A DNA stretch of 15,742 bases, from positions 1 through 15,742 of the forward strand of contig JASLDW010000084.1 in assembly GCA_030151365.1 (NCBI GenBank). Direction: 5' to 3'. Source of the stretch: Lysobacter sp. GTDB lineage: Bacteria > Pseudomonadota > Gammaproteobacteria > Xanthomonadales > Xanthomonadaceae. This document shows positions 1 to 5,750 of the stretch, piece after piece (position 1 is the first letter of the stretch; every line of letters starts with the position of its first letter). The translations under genes and the position numbers were made by a program. Below the pieces are notes generated by a model. It had not been told where the DNA came from. It was given only the letters and a program-made list of their open reading frames with translations, and ran no database searches.

Positions 1-35
1 CCGACGGCAGGCCGAAGGAATAACTGTTTTTGCAT
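1..35 (-). CDS. Possible start of the next cassette gene (partial)
   Basis: Left of the attC at 112-221, in cassette orientation, an ATG at 35-33 opens a frame reading MQKQLFLRPAV that runs off the window. Its position, about 77 bp after the attC core, is right for a cassette gene, but only eleven codons are visible and no clear Shine-Dalgarno sequence precedes it. Another frame beginning at an upstream TTG is also open to the edge. The family cannot be recognised from this fragment. Confidence 0.25.
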   Translation of the reverse strand, partial: MQKQLFLRPAV

Positions 36-111
36 GTTGCGGCGTTCGCTTTGGGTTTCGAAGCAAAGCTAGGATTGCTTTGTGAGGGTTCTATGCAGTC
101 GCACTGGCGCA

Positions 112-221
112 GCCTAACACCTGAGTTAAGCCGCCCCGCGAGTGGCGGCGGATGCGTGCTAGCGTAGCGTAAGCACGCAGACGGTGCCACGAAGCGGGGT
201 CGGCTTGAACGAATAGTTAGG
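112..221 (-). repeat. attC site of the DUF6988-like cassette
   Basis: This is the attC of the gene at 217-846. On the + strand it runs from GCCTAAC (112-118) to GTTAGG (216-221). Inner boxes GAGTTAAGCCG and CGGCTTGAAC pair as the L boxes. The terminal stem TGCGTGCT/AGCACGCA differs from the TTTTGGGC stem of most sites here, but the loop keeps the shared AGCGTAGCG. The basal stem carries CCCC/GGGG where most sites have CGCC/GGCG, a compensated change. Confidence 0.92.
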
Positions 222-846
222 TGTCTTTGCGGTAAGCTGGCAATACGCTAGAGAAACTGCTAGCCGCTCGATATATTTCAGCCTGAATCCCAGGAAGTCC
301 GGTCAATATTCCAAGATGAGTAAAGGCGGACACGCAAATACCGTTACTGATCTTAAATGTTTGATCTATCAGGCTTTCTGGCCAACCAAATTTGGTGTGG
401 ATGACAGCATGTAGACCGGAGTGAACAAAAGAATTCAGCGAGCGCCAAGAAGAGTCTTTAAATTCATTTATTGCGACCATGAGATTAGCAAGGTGCGGGA
501 CTGCTTGCATATCTTCAATCATGTCATTTGCTAAGGGAATATTTTTTGCACCCTGAATGGTCTCTAGAGTGAGCTGGTTGATGTTGAGGCGATCAATTTG
601 AGCGTCAGTTGCGCAATGAGCAATCCAAATACTTCTGACAAATGACTCGAATTGAGACCTTAGACAGACTGTTGCCCCTAAGAGTTGGTTCTCTGCGCAA
701 AGCGTTCTAGTTGAATTGCCGAATTCCAATGTCGTATTGGCTAGAATTGCACTTAGTCCAATTCTGGGCGAATCATCATATAGCGGGTGATCAATTACCT
801 CGGCCAAAACGCTTAAAAGCTTCTGAGCTCTTTCCACATCTACCAT
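217..846 (-). CDS. Cassette-encoded DUF6988-like protein of unknown function
   Basis: A 209-aa soluble, mainly helical protein without signal peptide or membrane segment. It has two conserved-looking blocks: residues 63-81, containing RSQFESFVRSIW, and residues 137-147, LNSFVHSGLHA. From memory these resemble proteins grouped as DUF6988, which have no established function; this is an assignment by motif recall only. The ATG start is supported by GGGAG (minus strand of 852-856) five bases upstream. The TAA stop at 217-219 lies in the attC core, so the cassette carries just this gene and its recombination site. It is the ninth cassette from attI and has no visible promoter of its own, so transcription from attI would have to cross eight attC sites. 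Confidence 0.85.
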   Translation of the reverse strand: MVDVERAQKLLSVLAEVIDHPLYDDSPRIGLSAILANTTLEFGNSTRTLCAENQLLGATVCLRSQFESFVRSIWIAHCATDAQIDRLNINQLTLETIQGAKNIPLANDMIEDMQAVPHLANLMVAINEFKDSSWRSLNSFVHSGLHAVIHTKFGWPESLIDQTFKISNGICVSAFTHLGILTGLPGIQAEIYRAASSFSSVLPAYRKDT

Positions 847-863
847 TTAAGCTCCCAAAGACA

Positions 864-971
864 CCTAACACCTGAGTTAAGCCGCGCCGAGAGTGGTGCG
901 GTTTTGGGCTAGCGTAGCGCAGAGCCCAAAACCGTGCCACGAAGCGGCGTCGGCTTGAACGAATAGTTAGG
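864..971 (-). repeat. attC site of the lipoprotein cassette at 967-1419
   Basis: The + strand limits are CCTAAC (864-869) and GTTAGG (966-971). L boxes GAGTTAAGCCG and CGGCTTGAAC pair. The terminal stem is GGTTTTGGGCT/AGCCCAAAACC around loop AGCGTAGCGCAG. It belongs to the majority, nearly identical class of attC in this array. Confidence 0.93.
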
Positions 972-1419
972 GCTCACTAGGCTTGAATGTACTTGGATTA
1001 AGCTTTTTGAGCATTCCAACGCGAATTTGTGATTTTTCCAGCCCGCCTACTAAGAAATACTGAATATTGCTTCCGCTCCCCGTCTTGCATAGGGCGAACG
1101 CAACATCCTGTAAGCATTTGAAATCATGATACGGGATCTTTGCTTGAGCCCGTAATGTTTCAAGCTGCTGTTGTGTGCTTTCGGATAGCTTGCATTTTGT
1201 CTCGCATGTCACATCTTGCCATATGCCATCTTCATTGCGGTGCTCAATCTTCCAAGTTCCATTGTCCAGTTTGAGTCTGGATATAAAATCTTCGGTGTAT
1301 CCAGTCTGCGTAGACATTGCGAATGTCATTTGATCCGCTGGTTCGAAAGGAGCTGTTTGGTTCTGAGAGCAAGCGGATAAAGCGACAGCTGCGATTAAAG
1401 TCGCGATTAATTTGAACAT
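967..1419 (-). CDS. Cassette-encoded small lipoprotein, unknown function
   Basis: A 150-aa predicted lipoprotein. The N terminus is a short basic start, a hydrophobic stretch (residues 4-16) and the lipobox LSAC with lipidated Cys17. The mature part has a cysteine cluster (DVTCETKCKL) and two further cysteines in a CLQDVAFALC segment, which could form disulphides in the periplasm. No family recognised. The ATG at 1419-1417 is chosen because the signal peptide begins there. The longer frame upstream (to 1569) only reads through the preceding attC. AGGG from that attC core (1425-1428) sits five bases before the ATG. The TAA stop (967-969) lies inside this cassette's own attC. Confidence 0.85.
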   Translation of the reverse strand: MFKLIATLIAAVALSACSQNQTAPFEPADQMTFAMSTQTGYTEDFISRLKLDNGTWKIEHRNEDGIWQDVTCETKCKLSESTQQQLETLRAQAKIPYHDFKCLQDVAFALCKTGSGSNIQYFLVGGLEKSQIRVGMLKKLNPSTFKPSEP

Positions 1420-1424
1420 GTGAG

Positions 1425-1428
1425 CCCT
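1425..1428 (-). promoter_or_regulatory. Shine-Dalgarno-like AGGG within attC core
   Basis: On the minus strand the core of the attC at 1426-1534 reads GTTAGGGC. Its AGGG lies five bases before the ATG of the lipoprotein gene at 1419. The recombination site of the upstream cassette would thus supply the ribosome binding site of the next one. Confidence 0.5.
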
Positions 1429-1534
1429 AACACCCGAGTTAAGCCGCACCGATTTGCGGCGGCGGATTGGGGCAACATACCACGGCACCGATCCGACGCC
1501 GCGAAGCGGTGTCGGCTTGAATGAGCAGTTATGC
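1426..1534 (-). repeat. Divergent attC site of the apparently gene-less cassette 1535-1878
   Basis: The outer limits are CCTAAC (1426-1431) and GTTATGC (1528-1534). The L boxes (GAGTTAAGCCG, CGGCTTGAAT) are present. The centre is unlike all other sites in the array: it lacks the GCTAGCGTAGCG loop and instead has a GGATTGGGGC...GATCC arrangement. The basal stem shows CACC/GGTG, again compensated. This suggests the cassette was built or acquired on a different attC background from its neighbours. Confidence 0.88.
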
Positions 1535-1878
1535 CGCAGCAGGTGGAGCAGCCGAACCGACCGGAGCACGACGGTTCCCGAAGCCTGGAGGGTCGGAACG
1601 CGCAGCCCAGCCGAAGTTTGGCGCCGAGGTGAGGAAGGTGGTGGCCAACAAGGCCAGAGCGCGGGCTAGGACGATGATTTGACTTGACCCGTTACCGCGC
1701 CCTTGTTGGCCGAATGGGACTCAAGGATCAAGTCGCCGAAGGACGGAACGGCAGCGACAGCGCTGTGCTGCGCGTTTTAGGAACTGACCGAAGCGATCTA
1801 TCGGCTGCGAGCTTTACCGCCAAAAGCAAAAATCAAGCCGCTTGCGCCGAGAAACAACGCAAACCTTGCGAAGCTGAG
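1535..1878 (-). other. Cassette without a convincing gene, strong bulged hairpin
   Basis: The cassette body is about 344 bp. In cassette orientation no ATG or GTG frame of useful length was found. One frame is open from about 1721 to the TAA at 1529-1531 inside the attC. Its only plausible starts are CTG/TTG; from the TTG at 1651 it would give a 40-residue Pro/Ala-rich peptide beginning MLATTFLTSAP, preceded by an in-frame hydrophobic LARALALLA stretch. A 66-codon frame on the opposite strand (1684-1884, TTG start) is the only other option, and I doubt both. The notable content is the hairpin at 1643-1711. Most likely a non-coding or regulatory cassette, or a decayed gene. Confidence 0.6.
1643..1711 (-). 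other. Large bulged stem-loop in the apparently gene-less cassette
   Basis: On the + strand GGCCAACAAGG (1643-1653) plus GCGCGG (1659-1664) pair perfectly with CCGCGC (1695-1700) plus CCTTGTTGGCC (1701-1711). That gives 17 base pairs, a five-base bulge (1654-1658) on one side and a 30-base loop. No U tract follows, so a simple terminator is unlikely. It could fold in RNA or in single-stranded DNA. Confidence 0.7.
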
Positions 1879-1988
1879 GCATAACACCTGAGTTAAGCCG
1901 CGCCGAGAGTGGTACGGTTTTGGGCTAGCGTAGCGGAAAGCCCAAAACCGTGCCACGAAGCGGCGTCGGCTTGAACGATTAGTTAGGC
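1879..1988 (-). repeat. attC site of the cassette gene at 1983-2615
   Basis: The limits are GCATAAC (1879-1885) and GTTAGGC (1982-1988). It has the majority terminal stem GGTTTTGGGCT/AGCCCAAAACC with loop AGCGTAGCGGAA. The outer GCATAAC is the partner of the GTTATGC found on the neighbouring divergent attC, so the altered core bases moved with the cassette at 1535-1878. Confidence 0.93.
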
Positions 1989-2615
1989 AGCAGAGAGCCC
2001 GTTTTCTTTAAGAGACTCGAGGAGTTCGTAGGCGATTTGTCGAACGCTAAATAATTCCACGTCTGAAAGGGGGCGTTGCCCATTACCATCCGATGCTACC
2101 CATCCCAAACTATTGCCCCTCGTAAGAGCGACGTATTTCACATCTAGTTCGGGGTCGACGTGGGCCCCTCCATCTTTGTTGGCAAGCGTGAGAACAAGGT
2201 CTCGACGAGTAAAATTTTCGCCAGCTCCGTCAACAATTACCTGTTCATTCCACCAAGCGTCAAAGCCTATACGAGGATTTTCATAGCGAGTAGGTGGACC
2301 ATCTCCCAATGGCGCCCAATAGCCAGCGCCTTGAGGTCCAATGCGGAATCCAACTAAACCGTGATGTGCCAGAAGATTTCTAGAATCGTAGGGCGTCGCC
2401 GTGTTTAGGTAGGAAATGGAGTTCTTTTTCCCTAACAAACCAAGCAAAGAACGTGAGTTATTCGTGTCATGGAGTAAAACGCGGATAGTCGTGGCAAGTC
2501 GTTTTGCTTCACCTACAAAGCCGGCGTCAAAAGATTGGCATGAGGCTTTGAGAAATCCTATGTTGTCACTTAGATGGCCGTTGAGCTCATTTGCTGTTTG
2601 GATGATCTTGGACAT
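1983..2615 (-). CDS. Cassette-encoded conserved protein of unknown function
   Basis: A 210-aa cytoplasmic-looking protein with no signal or membrane segment. Two segments look like family signatures: RVLLHDTNNSRSLL (residues 45-58) and ANKDGGAHVD (145-154). I remember similar uncharacterised bacterial proteins with the same pair of blocks but no assigned activity. The two histidines with nearby Asp/Asn could form a catalytic or metal site, but that is speculation; a HEPN-type RNase arrangement was considered and is not supported by the spacing. The ATG at 2615 has only a weak AGG thirteen bases upstream, in the preceding attC. The TAA stop (1983-1985) lies inside its own attC. Confidence 0.83.
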   Translation of the reverse strand: MSKIIQTANELNGHLSDNIGFLKASCQSFDAGFVGEAKRLATTIRVLLHDTNNSRSLLGLLGKKNSISYLNTATPYDSRNLLAHHGLVGFRIGPQGAGYWAPLGDGPPTRYENPRIGFDAWWNEQVIVDGAGENFTRRDLVLTLANKDGGAHVDPELDVKYVALTRGNSLGWVASDGNGQRPLSDVELFSVRQIAYELLESLKENGLSAA

Positions 2616-2625
2616 GTGGTCTGCT

Positions 2626-2735
2626 GCCTAACACCTGAGTTAAGCCGCGCCGAGAGTGGTGCGGTTTTGGGCTAGCGTAGCGGAAAGCCCAAAACCGTGC
2701 CACGAAGCGGCGTCGGCTTGAACGAATAGTTAGAC
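2626..2735 (-). repeat. attC site of the cassette gene at 2739-3374
   Basis: The limits are GCCTAAC (2626-2632) and GTTAGAC (2729-2735). It has the majority terminal stem and loop AGCGTAGCGGAA. The core bases GTTAGAC match the GTCTAAC at the other end of this cassette (3389-3395), as expected for a cassette inserted as a unit. Confidence 0.93.
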
Positions 2736-2738
2736 AGA

Positions 2739-3374
2739 TCAGCGAAGTTCTTGAGCTTCTATGGTGTCCAGGATATTTGCAGCCTTAGCTGCAGAATATT
2801 GGTCCATATTTGCCAGTGCCTGGTACAACTTGCTGAGCTCAGCTGCTCTGCCAGAGTCTGGAGACCATGTGTAGGCACAGCTGGAGCGAGGCTTTATAAA
2901 AAGGTAGGTTTCGCCGTCCATTCCGTCTCTCCGCATGGTGCTTGCATACTTCAACTCCCTAGTCACAACATCATCAATACGAAATGACAAATTACGGTTC
3001 AATTTTGAAATTGAAGTGACTATTTCAGGATTGGGGTCAGGTGGGAATGGCATTCGCTGAAAGCGATTATGTTGGACAGAGTTGTGACTTATAGCGATTC
3101 CTTCAGGTGGGGAGAAGGAAGGAATCAAAAGGATATATAAAGTGGTGCCTTGGGGTGGAGTTGGGAAAAGTTTTTCAGCGTACTCAAAGTAATGATCGGA
3201 GTCGGCCTGACATGGGGTCAGGCCACCGCTATTGGATTTTCGCTCCAGTGCGGAATCATAGCGTTCTGATGCCGAATATTCTCGAGATCTCTGTGAGTAG
3301 TACGGGAAGAATACGAAGGCCCCTGCGACTGCTGCAAGGGACAACGTGTAGCCGACGATTGCCTTTAGCGACAT
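2739..3374 (-). CDS. Cassette-encoded membrane-anchored protein, unknown function
   Basis: A 211-aa protein with one hydrophobic segment at about residues 7-24 followed by a polar, tyrosine- and arginine-containing region. This suggests a signal anchor with the bulk of the protein in the periplasm. Two cysteines (about 55 and 166) could pair there. A proline-rich stretch (FPPDPNP) lies mid-protein. No family recognised. The ATG start is preceded by AGGTGA a few bases upstream. The TGA stop at 2739-2741 lies just outside the attC, making this the only cassette gene here that brings its own stop codon. Confidence 0.8.
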   Translation of the reverse strand: MSLKAIVGYTLSLAAVAGAFVFFPYYSQRSREYSASERYDSALERKSNSGGLTPCQADSDHYFEYAEKLFPTPPQGTTLYILLIPSFSPPEGIAISHNSVQHNRFQRMPFPPDPNPEIVTSISKLNRNLSFRIDDVVTRELKYASTMRRDGMDGETYLFIKPRSSCAYTWSPDSGRAAELSKLYQALANMDQYSAAKAANILDTIEAQELR

Positions 3375-3388
3375 GGCTCACCTGATCT

Positions 3389-3498
3389 GTCTAACACCTG
3401 AGTTAAGCCGCGCCGAGAGTGGCGCGGTTTTGGGCTAGCGTAGCGGAAAGCCCAAAACCGTGCCACGAAGCGGCGTCGGCTTGAACGATTAGTTAGGT
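3389..3498 (-). repeat. attC site of the GNAT cassette
   Basis: The limits are GTCTAAC (3389-3395) and GTTAGGT (3492-3498). Majority terminal stem GGTTTTGGGCT/AGCCCAAAACC with loop AGCGTAGCGGAA. The cassette-side end reads GATTAGTTAGG, giving the minus strand two TAA triplets in tandem. Confidence 0.93.
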
Positions 3499-4005
3499 GT
3501 CTTGCGGTTGCAGAAATCGATACATGACATAGGCATCAACGAGCCCCAGATCGCGATGCTGAAATGCCTTTGGCAGGATCCCGGCGATTGAAAAGTCCAG
3601 TTTCCGGTACAGCTCTACAGCCGGTTTATTGGTGCTTACGACATAGTTGAACTGCATTGCCATGTAACCCTCGAATTGGGCTGTCGCAATGCTGTGATTA
3701 ACGAGCCTGCGGCCAATACCCTTGCCTTGGAATTCAGGGCTGACTGCGTAGGTTGCGCTTGCAACATGCGAGCCAAGATCGGGGTAGTTTGCGCCCATCT
3801 TGTACATGCCGATGATATTGCCATCAGAAACAGCGACGTAGGCTGTTTGAGAGGTAAACCAATGGGCACGAAACGTATCCGAAGTGAATCCTTCTGCGAA
3901 TGGCAGGGCATCACCGGCTGCAATAGCAGACTGGAAAATATCCCACATTGCCTCGAAATCGGCGGATGTCGCTTTTCGAATATCCATGAAATTTGGTAAA
4001 GACAC
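3493..4005 (-). CDS. Cassette-encoded GNAT-family N-acetyltransferase
   Basis: A 170-aa GNAT enzyme, expected to transfer an acetyl group from acetyl-CoA to an amine; the substrate cannot be told from sequence. The acetyl-CoA pyrophosphate loop is clear: SPEFQGKGIGRRLV matches the Q/RxxGxG/A motif of GNAT motif A. A C-terminal NKPAVELYRKLDF segment matches the usual NxxAxxLYxxxGF motif, with Asp replacing Gly. The GTG start at 4005 lies in the preceding attC. An ATG at 3987, giving MDIRKATSADF and 164 residues, fits the usual GNAT N terminus better, but neither has a strong ribosome binding site. TAA stop at 3493-3495 is inside the attC. GNAT genes are common integron cassettes, including some resistance genes, but nothing here identifies an antibiotic target. 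Confidence 0.88.
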   Translation of the reverse strand: MSLPNFMDIRKATSADFEAMWDIFQSAIAAGDALPFAEGFTSDTFRAHWFTSQTAYVAVSDGNIIGMYKMGANYPDLGSHVASATYAVSPEFQGKGIGRRLVNHSIATAQFEGYMAMQFNYVVSTNKPAVELYRKLDFSIAGILPKAFQHRDLGLVDAYVMYRFLQPQDT

Positions 4006-4114
4006 CTAACACCTGAGTTAAGCCGCGCCGAGAGTGGTGCGGTTTTGGGCTAGCGTAGCGTAAAAGCCCAAAACCGTGCCACGAAGCGGTGTCGGCTTGA
4101 ACGATTAGTTAGCT
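4004..4114 (-). repeat. attC site of the lipoprotein cassette at 4105-4530
   Basis: The limits are ACCTAAC (4004-4010) and GTTAGCT (4108-4114). Majority terminal stem with a slightly longer loop (AGCGTAGCGTAA). Basal stem CGCC/GGTG retains one G-T pair. Confidence 0.92.
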
Positions 4115-4530
4115 GCTTCGGGAAAGCCACGGTTGTAGCGGTCAACCATGCTCTTAATGCTGGCGCTCCCACACCCATCGCGTTTGATCATTCCCAATGT
4201 TTGTTCTTTTGCGCGATCGCCACGTTCATTGAGTTCTGATTGAACAGAGCGAATATTTGAGCCTGGGGTCTTCATTAACTCCGCTTCGGCCCATTTCCTT
4301 AGAACATAGTCGTATCTGTAGGTGTAATCATGCATGTGCGCTGCGAGTAGATAATTGCACTGCTCGGACACAGTAGAGACCCTTCTGTATTCATCAAAGG
4401 TTGCGAGTGCTTTTTTAGTGGACTCAGAAGGTTTTGGATTACTGTTGCTTGGGTCGGAAGTTCTGTAGTTACATCCCGCTAGGCCAAGGCTTACCGCGAG
4501 CCAACCAATAAGGGCGAGGTTCCATTTCAT
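4105..4530 (-). CDS. Cassette-encoded small lipoprotein, unknown function
   Basis: A 141-aa predicted lipoprotein. The signal peptide MKWNLALIGWLAVSLGLAGC ends in lipobox LAGC with Cys20. A Ser/Pro/Asn-rich linker (about residues 21-38) follows, then a charged helical domain with further cysteines near the middle (EQCNYL) and the C terminus (DGCGS). No family recognised. A GTG at 4542, inside the attC, opens the same frame four codons earlier, but the ATG at 4530 begins a standard signal peptide and is preferred. The TAA stop (4105-4107) is the second of two TAA triplets at the attC end. Confidence 0.82.
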   Translation of the reverse strand: MKWNLALIGWLAVSLGLAGCNYRTSDPSNSNPKPSESTKKALATFDEYRRVSTVSEQCNYLLAAHMHDYTYRYDYVLRKWAEAELMKTPGSNIRSVQSELNERGDRAKEQTLGMIKRDGCGSASIKSMVDRYNRGFPEAAN

Positions 4531-4533
4531 GGC

Positions 4534-4644
4534 AGCTAACACCTGAGTTAAGCCGCGCAGCGTAGTGGCGCGGTTTTGGGCTAGCGTAGCGGAAAGCCCA
4601 AAACCATGCCACGAAGCGGCGTCGGCTTGAACGATTAGTTAGGG
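4534..4644 (-). repeat. attC site of the metallopeptidase-like cassette
   Basis: The limits are AGCTAAC (4534-4540) and GTTAGGG (4638-4644). Majority terminal stem. It differs from its neighbours on one arm (CGCGCAGCGTAGTGG in place of CGCGCCGAGAGTGG) and has CCATGCC instead of CCGTGCC on the other. Confidence 0.92.
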
Positions 4645-5501
4645 GTCACAGCCGTAACGGTTACTGTACTGGACTCATTGGAGCGAGCCATAAGATATTG
4701 GTACCACTCTTCCTGAATTTTATCAGCGGGACCAATTAGTCGATCGAAGTCCTCAATTTTCCCGCCTAATCGGATGAGGGTCTTGTACTTCTCAGCATAG
4801 ATACCGTCGTGAAAATTCAGGAGAAAGTGGGTAAGACTCCAATAGCCGATGTAGTACTCATTAACGTAGTCATTGATATTCGGACCGGAATTAGTTATCA
4901 GGTCACGGAGGGAGATGATTTTCCCGCTGGAAATGTCCCTCTTCATATCACCGCTGAGGTGAAGCGAGTCCAGCCACCATATGGGGTAGGCATTTTTATC
5001 GGGGAGACCAGGAATCAGCCGGCCGTTCCTAATCTGGGAAGAGCCGTAATAGCTGGCAAGCCCCTCATTTATCCACTTCTCCGGATGGAGCCCGCTTGCT
5101 TGGCGAATTAGCTGGTGTGTAGCCTCATGGGTCATCCAGTGAAACGGATTGGCGCCACGGCCTGGATAGGCGTAGCAACGCGGAAAGCTGTAATAGGCCT
5201 CGGCCCAGGGGCTGCTTTTATTGTGCTGCTTGAACTCTTCTTGGTTTGCGTAAAGGACCAGCTCAAGTTTTGAGCCCTTGGCAACAGGAAAATCTTGGGA
5301 ATATGCTGAGTAGAGTGCTTCAACAGCCTCAGAGACGGCTTTGGTTTGAGCGGGCAGGGCCGTCGAATAGATTAGGTAGTGGGTGGTCTCGATTGCTTTG
5401 ACGCTCGGTGGCGGCGTCTGTTCTGGAACATTGGACTCTTGGCGCTGACAAGATGCTAGGCAGAGCGTCAATGCTCCTAGAAGTAGCCATTTCTGTTTCA
5501 T
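4635..5501 (-). CDS. Cassette-encoded lipoprotein with HExxH zinc-peptidase motif
   Basis: A 288-aa predicted lipoprotein: signal peptide, lipobox LASC with Cys18, a Pro-rich linker (about 19-35), then a catalytic-looking domain. H125-E-A-T-H129 is a HExxH zinc-binding helix. E146 in NEGLASYY, 17 residues after the second His, is placed as the third ligand of gluzincin-type (peptidase MA-like, DUF1570-like) metallopeptidases. It is predicted to act at the cell envelope; the substrate is unknown. The ATG start is unambiguous: AGGGG from the attC core (5506-5510) lies four bases upstream. TAA stop (4635-4637) is inside the attC. It is the cassette gene closest to attI, so probably the best expressed if a promoter lies near attI. 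Confidence 0.87.
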   Translation of the reverse strand: MKQKWLLLGALTLCLASCQRQESNVPEQTPPPSVKAIETTHYLIYSTALPAQTKAVSEAVEALYSAYSQDFPVAKGSKLELVLYANQEEFKQHNKSSPWAEAYYSFPRCYAYPGRGANPFHWMTHEATHQLIRQASGLHPEKWINEGLASYYGSSQIRNGRLIPGLPDKNAYPIWWLDSLHLSGDMKRDISSGKIISLRDLITNSGPNINDYVNEYYIGYWSLTHFLLNFHDGIYAEKYKTLIRLGGKIEDFDRLIGPADKIQEEWYQYLMARSNESSTVTVTAVTPN

Positions 5502-5505
5502 GTGG

Positions 5506-5510
5506 CCCCT
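5506..5510 (-). promoter_or_regulatory. Shine-Dalgarno AGGGG within attC core
   Basis: On the minus strand the attC core reads GTTAGGGG and is followed by CCAC and the ATG of the metallopeptidase-like lipoprotein. Four-base spacing and a strong AGGGG make this the clearest ribosome binding site supplied by an attC in the array. Confidence 0.6.
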
Positions 5511-5618
5511 AACACCAGAGTTAAGTTGCGCCGCCTAACGGCGACGATCCCGTGCTAGCGTAGCGCAAGCACGGGCCGGATGGCACGAAGCGGCGTCAAC
5601 TTGAACGACTAGTTAGGC
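5507..5618 (-). repeat. attC site of the first cassette
   Basis: The limits are CCCTAAC (5507-5513) and GTTAGGC (5612-5618). The L boxes differ from all others but still pair: GTTAAGTTG with CAACTTGAAC, where other sites have GTTAAGCCG and CGGCTTGAAC. The terminal stem is CCCGTGCT/AGCACGGG around AGCGTAGCGCA. It is the most diverged site by L-box sequence while keeping the fold. Confidence 0.9.
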
Positions 5619-5720
5619 CTCGACCGAGTCCGAGGAATTTCCCCTTTAGCTCGGCGATGACTTTAGCGAAATTGTCCCGTCGCCATGCCTCGGCGGCGCT
5701 AAGCGCGCCTGGAGGCCGTG

Positions 5721-5742
5721 CCCGCTGGCTAACGTCAGCGGG
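5721..5742. other. Inverted repeat, 7-bp stem
   Basis: CCCGCTG (5721-5727) and CAGCGGG (5736-5742) form a perfect stem around the eight-base loop GCTAACGT. It lies in the first cassette. No T tract follows on either strand. Confidence 0.55.
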
Positions 5743-5750
5743 ACCGGCCG

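Noticed and set aside
1684..1884. A 66-codon plus-strand frame in the apparently gene-less cassette
   Set aside because: TTG start, no ribosome binding site, opposite to all other cassette genes, and it covers one arm of the hairpin.
3493..4005. GNAT cassette as an aminoglycoside resistance gene
   Set aside because: Only the general acetyl-CoA binding motifs are visible; nothing specific to AAC(3) or AAC(6') was recognised.
112..5618. Regularly spaced repeats as a CRISPR array
   Set aside because: The repeats are about 110 bp with internal palindromes and core GTTAGG/CCTAAC ends, and the spacers are whole genes; these are attC sites.
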